Of a stretch of DNA of 64,000 nucleotides, positions 43,246-51,746 are shown piece by piece. Where the stretch lies: positions 1 through 64,000 of the forward strand of contig JAEYXX010000170.1 in assembly GCA_023431055.1 (NCBI GenBank), written 5' to 3'. A program made the position numbers and the translations under genes. How positions within the stretch are numbered: position 1 is the stretch's first letter; each line of letters opens with the position of its first letter. This stretch comes from Pseudomonadota bacterium. GTDB lineage: Bacteria > Pseudomonadota > Gammaproteobacteria > Pseudomonadales > Pseudomonadaceae. The notes beneath the pieces are model-generated. The model was not told the origin of the DNA. It saw only the letters and a list, made by a program, of their open reading frames with translations, and made no database searches.

Positions 43246-44407
43246 CGCACTGCACCTGCGGCCAACATTCGGCCAGCGCTTCGAGCAGCAGATCGAGCTG
43301 CGCCTCGCTATGCGCGGCGGACAGGGTCACGCGCAGGCGCGCGCTGCCCGTCGGTACGGTCGGCGGGCGAATGGCACCGACCAGCAGGCCACGATCTCTG
43401 AGCAGGGCCGAAAGCTTCAGCGCGCGGGCGCTGTTGCCGACCAGGATCGGCTGAATCGGTGTCGGGCTGTCCATCAGGCTCAGGCCGATCTCGGCAGCGC
43501 CCTGACGAAAACGCCCGATCAACCGCTGCAGATGCTCCCGACGCCAATGCTCACTGCGCAGCAGCTCCAGACTTTTCAGCGTGGCACAGGCCACCGCCGG
43601 CGGCTGGCTGGTGGTGTAGATATAGGGACGGGCGAACTGGATCAGGGTCTCGATCAGCTCCTCGCTGCCGGCGACGAAGGCGCCGGCTGTACCGAAAGCC
43701 TTGCCCAGGGTACCGACCAGCACCTGCACATCATCCTGGCCGAGGCCGAAGTGCTCGACGATACCGCCGCCAGTGGCGCCCAGCGGGCCGAAGCCATGGG
43801 CATCGTCGACCATTACCCAGGCGTCCCGGGCGCGCGCTTCGGTGCACAGTGCCGGCAGATCGGCCAGATCGCCGTCCATGCTGAACACACCGTCAGTGAC
43901 CACCAGGCAATTGCCGCTGGCCTTGCGCAGACGGCTGGCCAGGCTTGCCGCATCGTTGTGCAGATAGCGTGAGAATCGCGCGCCCGAGAGCAGGCCGGCG
44001 TCGAGCAGCGAGGCATGATTGAGGCGATCCTGCAGCACGCTATCGCCCTGCCCCACCAGCGTTGTGACCACGGCCAGATTGGCCATATAGCCGGTGGAGA
44101 ACAGCAGCGCCCGCGGCCGGCCGGTGAACGCCGCCAGTGCCTCTTCCAGTTCATGGTGCGGCGTGCTGTGGCCGATCACCAGATGCGAAGCGCCGCCGCC
44201 GACACCCCATTTTCCCGCGCCCTGCTGCAGGGCGCGGATCACCTCGGGGTGGTTGGCCAGGCCGAGGTAGTCGTTGGAGCAGAAGGCTAGCAACTGCCGG
44301 CCGTCCGCCTCCACCTGCGGCCCTTGCGGGGTCTGCAACAGCGGGCGTTGGCGGAATAGATCGGCGGCCTGACGCTCGGCCAGGCGCTTGGCAAGATCGA
44401 AGGACAT
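43238..44407 (-). CDS. bioF: 8-amino-7-oxononanoate synthase
   Basis: The 389-residue PLP enzyme (alpha-oxoamine synthase family) condenses pimeloyl-ACP with alanine. It has [15 protein letters not shown] near the N terminus, the [11 protein letters not shown]sp/His block and the PLP lysine in [14 protein letters not shown] longer frame exists, but the ATG at 44407 matches the family start. It is the second gene of the biotin operon, about 105 bp after bioB, with REP-like hairpins in the gap. Confidence 0.96.
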   Translation of the reverse strand: MSFDLAKRLAERQAADLFRQRPLLQTPQGPQVEADGRQLLAFCSNDYLGLANHPEVIRALQQGAGKWGVGGGASHLVIGHSTPHHELEEALAAFTGRPRALLFSTGYMANLAVVTTLVGQGDSVLQDRLNHASLLDAGLLSGARFSRYLHNDAASLASRLRKASGNCLVVTDGVFSMDGDLADLPALCTEARARDAWVMVDDAHGFGPLGATGGGIVEHFGLGQDDVQVLVGTLGKAFGTAGAFVAGSEELIETLIQFARPYIYTTSQPPAVACATLKSLELLRSEHWRREHLQRLIGRFRQGAAEIGLSLMDSPTPIQPILVGNSARALKLSALLRDRGLLVGAIRPPTVPTGSARLRVTLSAAHSEAQLDLLLEALAECWPQVQCDA

Positions 44408-44424
44408 GGAGGGCACCGGAGAAC

Positions 44425-44503
44425 GGTGGATAACCGCAAGCGGGTTATCCACCCTACGCACAGCCTCGGCGGCGTAGGGTGGATGACGCTTCATCCATCC
44501 ACC
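44425..44503. repeat. REP-like hairpins between bioB and bioF
   Basis: GGTGGATAACCG-CAAG-CGGGTTATCCACC (44425-44453) forms one long hairpin. A GTAGGGTGGATG / CATCCATCCACC hairpin (44474-44503) follows. They lie within the biotin operon and could set different mRNA levels for bioB and the genes after it. Confidence 0.75.
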
Positions 44504-44512
44504 AGGGACATA

Positions 44513-45571
44513 TCAGGCCGAGGCCGCGTTGTAGAACAGCTTCGAATCACGCTGCTCGACCAGCGCCTGCTCGATGGCGGCCTGGTGCACCTCGTCGGCG
44601 TGCTCTTCGCGCTCCTCCGGCTTGATGCCGAGGCGCTTGAACAGGGCCATGTCCTTGTCCGCCTGTGGGTTGGCGGTGGTCAGCAGCTTCTCGCCGTAGA
44701 AGATCGAGTTGGCCCCGGCCATGAAGGCCAGGGCCTGCATCTGCTCGTTCATCGCCTCGCGCCCGGCGGACAGACGCACGTGGGATTTCGGCATCATGAT
44801 GCGCGCCACGGCCAGGGTGCGGATGAAGTCGAACGGGTCGACGTCCTTCTCCTCGGCCAGCGGCGTGCCCTTGACCTTGACCAGCATGTTGATCGGCACG
44901 CTCTCCGGGTGCTCCGGCAGGTTGGCCAGCTGGATCAGCAGCCCGGCGCGGTCGTCCACCGACTCGCCCATGCCGAGGATGCCGCCGGAGCAGATCTTCA
45001 TCCCCGCCTCGCGCACGTAAGCCAGGGTCTGCAGGCGCTCACCATAGGTACGGGTGGTGATGATGTTGCCGTAGAACTCCGGCGAGGTATCGAGGTTGTG
45101 GTTGTAGTAGTCCAGCCCCGCTTCGGCCAGCGCCTGGGTCTGCTCCTGGTCGAGGCGACCGAGGGTCATGCAGGTTTCCAGGCCGAGCTTCTTCACGCCT
45201 TTGACCATTTCCAGCACGTAGGGCATGTCCTTGGCCGACGGATGCTTCCACGCCGCGCCCATGCAGAAACGGGTGGAGCCGATGGCCTTGGCCTCGGCGG
45301 CAGCCTCCAGCACCTTCTGCACTTCCATCAGTTTTTCCTTGTCCAGGCCGGTGTTGTAGTGGCCGGACTGCGGGCAGTACTTGCAGTCTTCCGGGCAGGC
45401 GCCGGTCTTGATCGACAGCAGCGTGGAAACCTGCACGCGGTTGGGGTCGAAGTGCGCACGGTGCACCGTCTGCGCCTGAAACAACAGGTCGTTGAACGGC
45501 TGCTCGAACAGTGCGCGAACCTCGGCGAGAGTCCAGTCGTGGCGGGTAGGGGTGGCGGCGGTTGCGCTCAT
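44513..45571 (-). CDS. bioB: Biotin synthase
   Basis: The 352-residue radical SAM enzyme inserts sulfur into dethiobiotin. The SAM cluster cysteines are Cys59, Cys63 and Cys66 in [14 protein letters not shown]. The [2Fe-2S]-binding region and the late Arg block ([20 protein letters not shown]) are present. The ATG at 45571 is preferred to an adjacent upstream TTG. It is the first gene of bioB-F-H-C-D, and a BirA-type operator lies about 90-120 bp upstream. Confidence 0.98.
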   Translation of the reverse strand: MSATAATPTRHDWTLAEVRALFEQPFNDLLFQAQTVHRAHFDPNRVQVSTLLSIKTGACPEDCKYCPQSGHYNTGLDKEKLMEVQKVLEAAAEAKAIGSTRFCMGAAWKHPSAKDMPYVLEMVKGVKKLGLETCMTLGRLDQEQTQALAEAGLDYYNHNLDTSPEFYGNIITTRTYGERLQTLAYVREAGMKICSGGILGMGESVDDRAGLLIQLANLPEHPESVPINMLVKVKGTPLAEEKDVDPFDFIRTLAVARIMMPKSHVRLSAGREAMNEQMQALAFMAGANSIFYGEKLLTTANPQADKDMALFKRLGIKPEEREEHADEVHQAAIEQALVEQRDSKLFYNAASA

Positions 45572-45660
45572 CAAAGGGATCCTTCGACGCTAGGCGGCGT
45601 CTGTTGTCGGGCCCACAGGGGGCATTCAGGCTCAGGCCATCATATGTGGCAGTTGGATGC

Positions 45661-45690
45661 TGTCAACCTAGAGAAAGACACAGGTTTACA
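45661..45690 (-). promoter_or_regulatory. BirA-type biotin operator upstream of bioB
   Basis: TGTCAACC (45661-45668) and GGTTTACA (45683-45690) form an inverted repeat with a 14-base spacer, matching the BirA consensus TTGTAAACC-N14-16-GGTTTACAA with one mismatch in the left core. The site is 90-119 bp from the bioB start, so repression by biotinyl-AMP-loaded BirA is likely; birA itself is not in the window. Confidence 0.75.
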
Positions 45691-45746
45691 TCTGATCATT
45701 TATCGATCAATAGAACTTATGTCATGGCACAAGGCCAAATGCTTAC

Positions 45747-45886
45747 CAGGCCGCTGAAAAACGTAGGCGAGGCAGCCAGTGCAAGGCAAAAACAGGCGAA
45801 AAAGCGGAGTTTACGAGCTGTAAATGAGCATTTTGAGCCTGTTTTTAACGCAGCAATGGCAACGCAGGTAGTTTTTCAGCAGCCTG
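45747..45886. repeat. Structured repeat element, copy 2 (140 bp)
   Basis: The ends CAGGCCGCTGAAAAAC (45747-45762) and GTTTTTCAGCAGCCTG (45871-45886) are complementary except for one base. Inner arms AAAAACAGGC and GCCTGTTTTT (ending 45846) also pair. The core is the same as at 41541 and 58912. The copy lies in the space between divergent bioB and the small membrane protein gene. Confidence 0.9.
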
Positions 45887-45911
45887 TTACCCCTCCAACA
45901 GGATGCTCTGC

Positions 45912-46205
45912 ATGCAAGTAGAAGGTTTTTTTGAAGGACTCGGCGAAGCGCTGGGCCGCGCCATCCGTTTCATCGTCGACATGCTGTCCGGCGTGCTGGG
46001 CGCGATGGCCGATGCCATCGACGACTTTCTCCATGGGCTGGCCAGGGCCATCGGCATGGACGTGTCGATCTTCAGCATCATCCTGCTGATCATCGGCCTG
46101 CTGTTTCTGTTCAACGGCGTGCGCGCGCTGCTGCGGCGCTCGATCATCGGTGGGGTGATCTGGCTGTTTCTCGGTCTGATCGTCATGGGCTGGCTGATCC
46201 GCTGA
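45912..46205 (+). CDS. Small conserved membrane protein
   Basis: This 97-residue protein has an amphipathic N-terminal half (EGFFEGLGEALGRAIRFIVD) and two C-terminal hydrophobic helices (about 54-69 and 78-95), separated by a short basic turn (RALLRRS). No enzyme motif is visible. The ATG at 45912 has AGGA about nine bases upstream; an ATG at 45903 is an alternative. It is followed after 43 bp by the comF-type gene and precedes the same gene in P. aeruginosa as I remember. Function unknown. Confidence 0.82.
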   Translation: MQVEGFFEGLGEALGRAIRFIVDMLSGVLGAMADAIDDFLHGLARAIGMDVSIFSIILLIIGLLFLFNGVRALLRRSIIGGVIWLFLGLIVMGWLIR

Positions 46206-46248
46206 CGCTGGCTACACTTCCGGCATCTCCGCTCAAGGACGAGCCGCC

Positions 46249-46989
46249 ATGCCACTGTTCGATCTCACCTCGCTGCGCCGCCTGCCCTGGCTCAGGCCAC
46301 GCCGCCATTGCCAGCTTTGCGATGAAGCAACCGATCACCCCACGCACGGCATCTGCACCGCTTGCGAAGCCGAGCTGCCCTGGCTCGGCGCGCACTGTCA
46401 GGTCTGCGCAGTGCCGCTGGCGATTCAGGGGATGATCTGCGGCGCCTGCCAGAACAAGCCGCCGAGTTTCACCCGCGTGGAGGCGCCCTGGCGCTACGCC
46501 TTTCCAGTCGACAACCTGATCACCCGCTTCAAGCACCAGGCGCAATGGCCCCATGGTCGTCTGCTCGCCGAACTGCTGGCCGAGCACCTGGGCCGCGCCT
46601 ACGACGAAGGCCTGCCACGGCCGCAAGCCCTGCTGCCGGTGCCGCTGGCACGCAAGCGACAACGGCAGCGCGGCTTCAACCAGGCGCAGATGCTCGCCGA
46701 CTGGCTGGGCGCCAGCCTGCAACTGCCGGTGCAGCATGACTGGTTGCAACGCCGCGTCGATACACCCGCTCAGCAGGGTCTGGATGCCGCCACGCGCAAG
46801 CGCAACCTGCGCCAGGCATTCAGCCTCGGCCTGCAAGCGCAGGTTGCCGGTGCTCATCTGGCGCTGGTCGACGACGTGCTCACCACAGGCGCGACCGTCG
46901 GCACACTCGCCCATCTGCTGCGCCGCGCTGGCGCCCTGCGCGTCGACGTCTATTGCCTGGCACGTACGCCACGGCCGGGCGATGCCTGA
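46249..46989 (+). CDS. comF: ComF family phosphoribosyltransferase-like protein
   Basis: The 246-residue product has an N-terminal zinc-ribbon-like set of cysteines (CQLCDEATDH, CTACEAE, CQVC, CGAC within the first 70 residues). A C-terminal phosphoribosyltransferase fold carries the PRPP loop LALVDDVLTTGATVGTLA. ComF/GntX proteins are linked to DNA uptake or use of DNA as a nutrient, but their biochemical role is unsettled. The gene lies between the biotin operon and the ModE-like gene. Confidence 0.92.
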   Translation: MPLFDLTSLRRLPWLRPRRHCQLCDEATDHPTHGICTACEAELPWLGAHCQVCAVPLAIQGMICGACQNKPPSFTRVEAPWRYAFPVDNLITRFKHQAQWPHGRLLAELLAEHLGRAYDEGLPRPQALLPVPLARKRQRQRGFNQAQMLADWLGASLQLPVQHDWLQRRVDTPAQQGLDAATRKRNLRQAFSLGLQAQVAGAHLALVDDVLTTGATVGTLAHLLRRAGALRVDVYCLARTPRPGDA

Positions 46990-47049
46990 CTTGACGCACC
47001 TGGCACAGTCGCGCACCGTGCCGAGATCCCTCTTTGCCATGCCCGAACC

Positions 47050-47814
47050 ATGTCGCAGCTCGATCCCCTCGCCCAACTGCTCAGCCGCCGACCGAAACGC
47101 CTGGCCCTGCTCGAACAGATCGCCGAACAAGGCTCCATCACCCGCGCCGCCAAGGCTGCCGGGCTGAGCTACAAGGCCGCCTGGGATGCCATCGACGAGC
47201 TGAATAACCTGTCCGAACAGCCGCTGGTCAGTCGCAGTGTCGGCGGCAAGGGCGGCGGTGGCGCGCGTCTGACGCCAGCTGGCGAGCGCCTGCTGGCACT
47301 GCAACAACGCCTGCAGGCGTTGCAGATGCAACTGCTGCAGGCCGCCGGTGACGATGCCGACCTGGAGCTGCTCGGCCGCCTGATGCTGCGCACCAGTGCC
47401 CGCAATCAGCTGACAGGCCGCGTGCATGCGATTCATGCACAGGGGCACAACGACCTGATCACTATCGAGCTGCCTGGTGGCAAGCACCTGCAGGCGCTGA
47501 TCACCCACGACAGCACGGAAAACCTGCAACTGAGCGCTGGCAGCAGCGTGGTTGCGCTGATCAAGGCCGGCTGGCTGGAGCTACAACCGCTGAGCCAGCC
47601 GGCCGACGTCGAGCGCAACGCACTGGAGGGCCGCATCGAGCAAATTCTGCCGGGCAGCGATGGCCCCAGCGAAGTGCGCGTGAGCCTGGCCAACGGCCAA
47701 ACGCTGTGCGCCTCGGTCGAACCGGAGCGACTGGCCACCCTTGCTGTCACCGTCGGTGATCCAGTGCGCGCGCAGTTCGCTGCCAGTCAGGTGTTGCTGG
47801 GTACGCAGCTGTAG
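47050..47814 (+). CDS. ModE-like molybdenum-responsive regulator (HTH plus TOBE domains)
   Basis: The 254-residue protein has the ModE winged helix (RLALLEQIAEQGSITRAAKA to GKGGGGARLTPAG, about 16-90) and two C-terminal TOBE/Mop molybdate-binding modules (about 118-182 and 190-254). ModE represses molybdate uptake genes when molybdate is bound. The gene stands alone, without modABC in the window, though a molybdopterin oxidoreductase and a MOSC protein are encoded elsewhere in it. Confidence 0.92.
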   Translation: MSQLDPLAQLLSRRPKRLALLEQIAEQGSITRAAKAAGLSYKAAWDAIDELNNLSEQPLVSRSVGGKGGGGARLTPAGERLLALQQRLQALQMQLLQAAGDDADLELLGRLMLRTSARNQLTGRVHAIHAQGHNDLITIELPGGKHLQALITHDSTENLQLSAGSSVVALIKAGWLELQPLSQPADVERNALEGRIEQILPGSDGPSEVRVSLANGQTLCASVEPERLATLAVTVGDPVRAQFAASQVLLGTQL

Positions 47815-47915
47815 GGCGGGTACAACCCGTCAGTCATTTCAGCCGCGTGTTGCAACCGCCCGACGGCCGGACCATCCGCCGGGTACACTGTGCGTTCACC
47901 TTTGCGGAGCCGCTC

Positions 47916-48890
47916 ATGAGCCATCCCTTTTCCACCCTCACCCCGGATCTGGTGCTCGATGCCGTGGAGAGCCTGGGCTACCTTAGCGACGCCCGCGTAT
48001 TGGCACTCAACAGCTACGAGAACCGCGTCTATCAGGTGGGCATCGAGGGCGAAACGCCGCTGATCGCCAAGTTCTATCGCCCGGACCGCTGGAGCGATGC
48101 GGCGATTCGCGAAGAGCACGCCTTCAGCCTGGAGCTGGCCGAACATGAAGTGCCGGTGGTGGCGCCACTACTGCGCGATGGCCAGACGCTGTTCGAGCAT
48201 GGCGGCTTTCGATTCGCCCTGTTCCCGCGACGCGGCGGACGCGCGCCGGAGCCGGGCAATCTCGACCAGCTGTATCGCCTTGGCCAGTTGCTCGGGCGCA
48301 TGCATGCCATCGCCGCCAGCCGCCCCTTCGAGCATCGCGAAAGCCTGACAGTGAGCGGCTTTGGCCACGCCTCGCTGGGCGCTCTGCTCGACGGTGGCTT
48401 CGTGCCGCGCAGCCTGCTGCCCGCCTACGAATCGGTGGCGCGCGATCTGCTCGCCCGCCTCGACGAGCTGTTCGCCCGCGTGCGCTATACGCCGATCCGA
48501 CTGCATGGCGACTGCCACCCCGGCAACCTGCTGCACCGCGACGACGCCTTCCATATGGTCGACCTCGACGACTGCCGCATGGGCCCGGCGGTGCAGGACT
48601 TGTGGATGATGCTCGCTGGCGAGCGCCACGAGCGCCTCGCCCAGCTCGCCGAGCTGGTCGACGGCTATCAGGAATTCCATGATTTTGCCGCCCGCGAACT
48701 GCCGCTGATCGAGGGCCTGCGCGCCCTGCGCCTGATGCACCACAGCGCCTGGATCGCCAAGCGCTGGGACGATCCGGCCTTCCCCCTGGCCTTCCCCTGG
48801 TTCGCTGGCGAGCGCTACTGGGGCGACCAGATTCTCGCCCTGCGCGAACAATTGGCCGCACTGGATGAAGAGCCGCTGCGACTGTTCTGA
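47916..48890 (+). CDS. srkA: Stress response kinase A (YihE/SrkA), Ser/Thr kinase of the APH fold
   Basis: The 324-residue kinase has an ATP-binding N lobe (NSYENRVYQVG, IAKFYRPDRWS), the Brenner-type catalytic block LHGDCHPGNLLHRDD and the metal-binding MVDLDDCRMGPAVQDLW. SrkA homologues counter envelope-stress-induced death in E. coli. The ATG at 47916 starts the conserved MSHPFSTLTPDLVLDAVE region. Neighbouring dsbA, found with it in enterics, is absent here. Confidence 0.93.
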   Translation: MSHPFSTLTPDLVLDAVESLGYLSDARVLALNSYENRVYQVGIEGETPLIAKFYRPDRWSDAAIREEHAFSLELAEHEVPVVAPLLRDGQTLFEHGGFRFALFPRRGGRAPEPGNLDQLYRLGQLLGRMHAIAASRPFEHRESLTVSGFGHASLGALLDGGFVPRSLLPAYESVARDLLARLDELFARVRYTPIRLHGDCHPGNLLHRDDAFHMVDLDDCRMGPAVQDLWMMLAGERHERLAQLAELVDGYQEFHDFAARELPLIEGLRALRLMHHSAWIAKRWDDPAFPLAFPWFAGERYWGDQILALREQLAALDEEPLRLF

Positions 48891-48894
48891 GAAG

Positions 48895-49075
48895 TAGCCC
48901 GGATGCAATCCGGGAGCGCAATCTCGGATTGCATCCGGCTACCCAATCGAGCTGTCCGAGAGCAGAAGCTTTCGCGGCTGAAGCCGCTCCTACCGGGCCG
49001 GTGGACATGGGCGGTATTCCGCTTCAGCCGCGATGCTTTTTGTCCGATGCCAAGGGCCCGGGACGGCATTCGGAC
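48895..49075. repeat. REP-like palindromes between srkA and rarD
   Basis: The 353-bp gap contains a TAGCCCGGATGCAATCCGGG element (48895) and its inverted partner (48924-48942). It also has TTCGCGGCTGAAGCCGCTCC (48971) and a GTCCGATGCC / GGCATTCGGAC pair (49042-49075). No gene is visible; the last 150 bp are AT-richer and probably contain the rarD promoter. Confidence 0.75.
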
Positions 49076-49243
49076 TACCCAACGAGCCCCAGCATACCGA
49101 TACAGTTGCGCGCACTGCGTAAACTTTGCCTTACGACTTTGCCGGTACTGCGGCCTGCGGAAAAACCTGAACGAACAGACAAGGCAGCGGACAGAACGCT
49201 AGAATTTCGCGACAACCGTTAGCTGCCTAACCAAGGATTTTCG

Positions 49244-50137
49244 ATGGCCACCGCCAACCCGCAACGCGGGTACATTCTGGGCCTTACCGCCTACATCATC
49301 TGGGGCCTGTTCCCGCTCTACTTCAAAGCCCTGCAAAGCGTCCCGGCGATGGAAATCATCGTGCATCGGGTGCTCTGGTCGGCGCTGTTCGGCGGTTTGC
49401 TGCTGCTCGTCTGGAAACACCCGGGCTGGTGGCGCGAGCTGCGCGACAATCCCAAGCGCCTGGCAGTGCTGGCCGGCTGCGGCCTGCTGATCGCGACCAA
49501 CTGGCTGGTCTACGTGTGGGCGGTGAACAACGACCGGATGATCGAGGCCAGCCTGGGCTACTACATCAACCCGCTGATCAACGTATTGCTCGGCCTGCTG
49601 ATTCTCGGCGAGCGTCTGCGCCGCCTGCAGTGGCTGGCCGTAGGCCTGGCCGCGCTGGGCGTGCTGCAGCAGCTTTGGCAGGTTGGCAGCCTGCCCTGGG
49701 TGTCGCTGGTACTGGCGCTGACCTTCGGCTTCTACGGGCTGATTCGCAAGCAGGCGCCGGTGGCCGCCCTTCCAGGCCTGGTGGTGGAAACCTGGCTGCT
49801 GGTGCCGGTGGCGTTGGCCTGGCTGGTACTTCACCCCGCCGCGATGAGCAGCCAGGCGAGTTTCTGGACCAGCAGCCAGGCGCTCTGGCTGGCGGCAGCC
49901 GGGCCGATCACCCTGGTTCCGCTGGTGTGCTTCAACGCTGCGGCGCGGCATTTGCCCTACACCACGCTGGGCTTCCTGCAGTACCTGGCGCCGACTCTGG
50001 TGCTGCTGCAGGCCATCCTGATCTTCGACGAACATTTCTCGCCGAGTACCCTGCTCGCCTTCGCCTGCATCTGGGCCGGACTGTTTGTATACAGTCTGGA
50101 TATCTGGCTGAACCTGCGCAAACGCTCGAACGCTTGA
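49244..50137 (+). CDS. rarD: RarD, EamA-type inner-membrane transporter
   Basis: This 297-residue protein has ten predicted hydrophobic helices and the RarD-specific N terminus RGYILGLTAYIIWGLFPLYF. It belongs to the drug/metabolite transporter superfamily; RarD is often called a chloramphenicol-sensitivity protein, but the natural substrate is unknown. AAGGA precedes the ATG. The position beside srkA and the ACT-domain gene matches P. aeruginosa synteny as I recall it. Confidence 0.93.
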   Translation: MATANPQRGYILGLTAYIIWGLFPLYFKALQSVPAMEIIVHRVLWSALFGGLLLLVWKHPGWWRELRDNPKRLAVLAGCGLLIATNWLVYVWAVNNDRMIEASLGYYINPLINVLLGLLILGERLRRLQWLAVGLAALGVLQQLWQVGSLPWVSLVLALTFGFYGLIRKQAPVAALPGLVVETWLLVPVALAWLVLHPAAMSSQASFWTSSQALWLAAAGPITLVPLVCFNAAARHLPYTTLGFLQYLAPTLVLLQAILIFDEHFSPSTLLAFACIWAGLFVYSLDIWLNLRKRSNA

Positions 50138-50311
50138 CCCAGCGATCGATCCGCCAACCAGCACCGGGAGTGCCCTGAGCAGAAAACGCTCAGCCATTCC
50201 CGGTCCGCGCCATCCTTGGGCTCGCGCCCGTCACCCCCGGCTTATCCACAGATCCATCCCCGGCATCTGTGCACAAGCCATTGATCCTGCTGCATTTTTG
50301 ACCATCCAGTG

Positions 50312-50346
50312 AAAAGCCCCGGGGCACTAGGCCGTGCGCCGGGGCT
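50312..50346 (-). terminator. Terminator of the ACT-domain gene
   Basis: AGCCCCGG (50315-50322) pairs with CCGGGGCT (50339-50346), extended by an inner GGCAC/GTGC pairing. A short T run follows on the minus strand (A at 50312-50315). The rest of the 250-bp gap to rarD (50138-50311) holds no gene I can support. Confidence 0.8.
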
Positions 50347-50387
50347 CCCCAGTTTACCCACAGGCTGATCCACGCCTGCCGTGGATA

Positions 50388-50906
50388 TCACTCCTCGGTG
50401 CGCAGATTCAGCTCCACCATCAAATCGTCGGCCAGCGTCTCCAGGCGTGCCTGCAGTTGCTCCAGGGCCAGCGTTTCCGGCACTGCCAGCAGCGCCTCGG
50501 CGGTGAACAACAGCTCGCCGCTCATCGGTGCCGGCGCTACCTCGGTGAGCAGGCTCTCCAGGTTGACGCCCTGCTCGGCCAGCACGCGGGTGATGTCACG
50601 GACGATACCGGGGCGGTCGTTGCCCACCAGCTCCAGACGAATCGCGGTGAAGCGCCCGCCCGGTTCGCTACCGCTGGCCGCCAGCTGCACGCGAATGCCC
50701 TGCGCGCTCAAGGCTTCGAGTTCCTTGATCAGGCCGCCATGGGCCTCGGCCGGCACATCCACCCGCACGATCCCGGCGAATTGCCCAGCCATGCGCGCCA
50801 TACGACTCTCCAGCCAGTTTCCACCATGATTGGCCACGCAGCCGGCCAGACGCTCGACCAGCCCCGGTTGGTCCTGGGCAATCACCGTCAGTACCAGATG
50901 ATCCAT
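50388..50906 (-). CDS. Tandem ACT-domain protein, GcvR-like
   Basis: The 172-residue product has two ACT domains (about 1-80 and 90-165), starting DHLVLTVIAQDQPGLVERLAG and AIRLELVGNDRPGIVRDITR. This is the layout of GcvR, the accessory repressor of the glycine cleavage system that binds glycine and GcvA in E. coli. No DNA-binding domain is present. In Pseudomonas the role is only inferred. It lies 32 bp after the acetyltransferase gene on the same strand. Confidence 0.88.
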   Translation of the reverse strand: MDHLVLTVIAQDQPGLVERLAGCVANHGGNWLESRMARMAGQFAGIVRVDVPAEAHGGLIKELEALSAQGIRVQLAASGSEPGGRFTAIRLELVGNDRPGIVRDITRVLAEQGVNLESLLTEVAPAPMSGELLFTAEALLAVPETLALEQLQARLETLADDLMVELNLRTEE

Positions 50907-50938
50907 GTACTACCTCACTCGTTCACAGGATGGAAAAG

Positions 50939-51388
50939 TCAGCCGCGCAGCGACAGCCAGTAGGTAAAGAACTGTTGGTCACGCACATAACCTAGCCGCT
51001 CATAAAGACGCTGACCGGCCAGGTTGGTCTTTGTCGTCTCCAGTTGCAGACCGCAGGCCCCGGTTGCCTCGGCATGGGCGCGAGCGGCATTCATCAGCGC
51101 TTCGCCAACGCCGCAGCGGCGCGCGCTTTCGTCGACATACAGATCGCTGAGCAGCCAGGCCGGTTCCAGCGCCAGCGAGGACAGAAAGGGATACAGCTGC
51201 ACGAAACCCTGTGCGGCGCCCCGCCCGTCACGGGCGATGAACAACTGCGAATCTCCGCGCTCCAGGCGCGCACGGAGGAAGGCGGCGATATCCGCGTCAG
51301 CCCGCGGCACCTGATAGAAACGCAGATAGCCGGCAAAGAGACGGGTGAGATCGACAAGGTCGGCAGCAGAGGCAGCGGAAACCGTCAT
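50939..51388 (-). CDS. GNAT family N-acetyltransferase
   Basis: The 149-residue protein has the GNAT fold, with the acetyl-CoA loop in ARRCGVGEALMNAARAHAEA (R-x-x-G-x-G/A pattern) and the C-terminal AGQRLYERLGYVRDQQFFTY typical of small-molecule acetyltransferases. Substrate unknown. It probably shares a transcript with the downstream ACT-domain gene (32-bp gap). Confidence 0.9.
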   Translation of the reverse strand: MTVSAASAADLVDLTRLFAGYLRFYQVPRADADIAAFLRARLERGDSQLFIARDGRGAAQGFVQLYPFLSSLALEPAWLLSDLYVDESARRCGVGEALMNAARAHAEATGACGLQLETTKTNLAGQRLYERLGYVRDQQFFTYWLSLRG

Positions 51389-51653
51389 GGCAGGCTCCAG
51401 AAAGCGTGTCGGGCAGTATAGGCGAGGGACGCGTAGGCCATATTGGCTCGGTTGTCAGTAGCCAAGTCAATTAATCGTGTACGCTTTTAAGTATTTTATG
51501 GAACAATAGATAAGATTTTTGCGCACATAATGCATGCAAGATGACCCAAATTAGTCTTTTGGTCGCAGTCTGACGCGCAACCACTGCATTTCCCCGGAAT
51601 CTTCATGTAGTATGCCGCGCCACGGACTACAAGACGGCCAGACCGTCTCCGAC

Positions 51654-51706
51654 GAGCCTCTCTGAAAGCGCAGGCGCTGACCCGCAGGTCGTTTTCAGAG
51701 GTGCCC
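51654..51706. other. Leader hairpin upstream of malate synthase G, similar to repeat-element ends
   Basis: GAGCCTCTCTGAAAGC (51655-51669 region) and GTTTTCAGAGGTGCCC (51691-51706) are imperfectly complementary and flank a 21-base loop. The right arm shares AGAGGTGCCC with the end of the element at 41541. It may be a short derivative of that family or an independent leader hairpin. The rest of the 358-bp gap (51389-51746) is unusually AT-rich around 51470-51560 and probably holds the glcB promoter. Confidence 0.5.
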
Positions 51707-51746
51707 GAAGCGGCGATTGAGTAAAGCTCAGAGAGTGAGGCAAGTG

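Noticed and set aside
45562-45921. 119-codon plus-strand frame between bioB and the small membrane protein gene
   Set aside because: It runs across the BirA operator and the whole structured repeat element (copy 2), so its sequence is explained by non-coding features.
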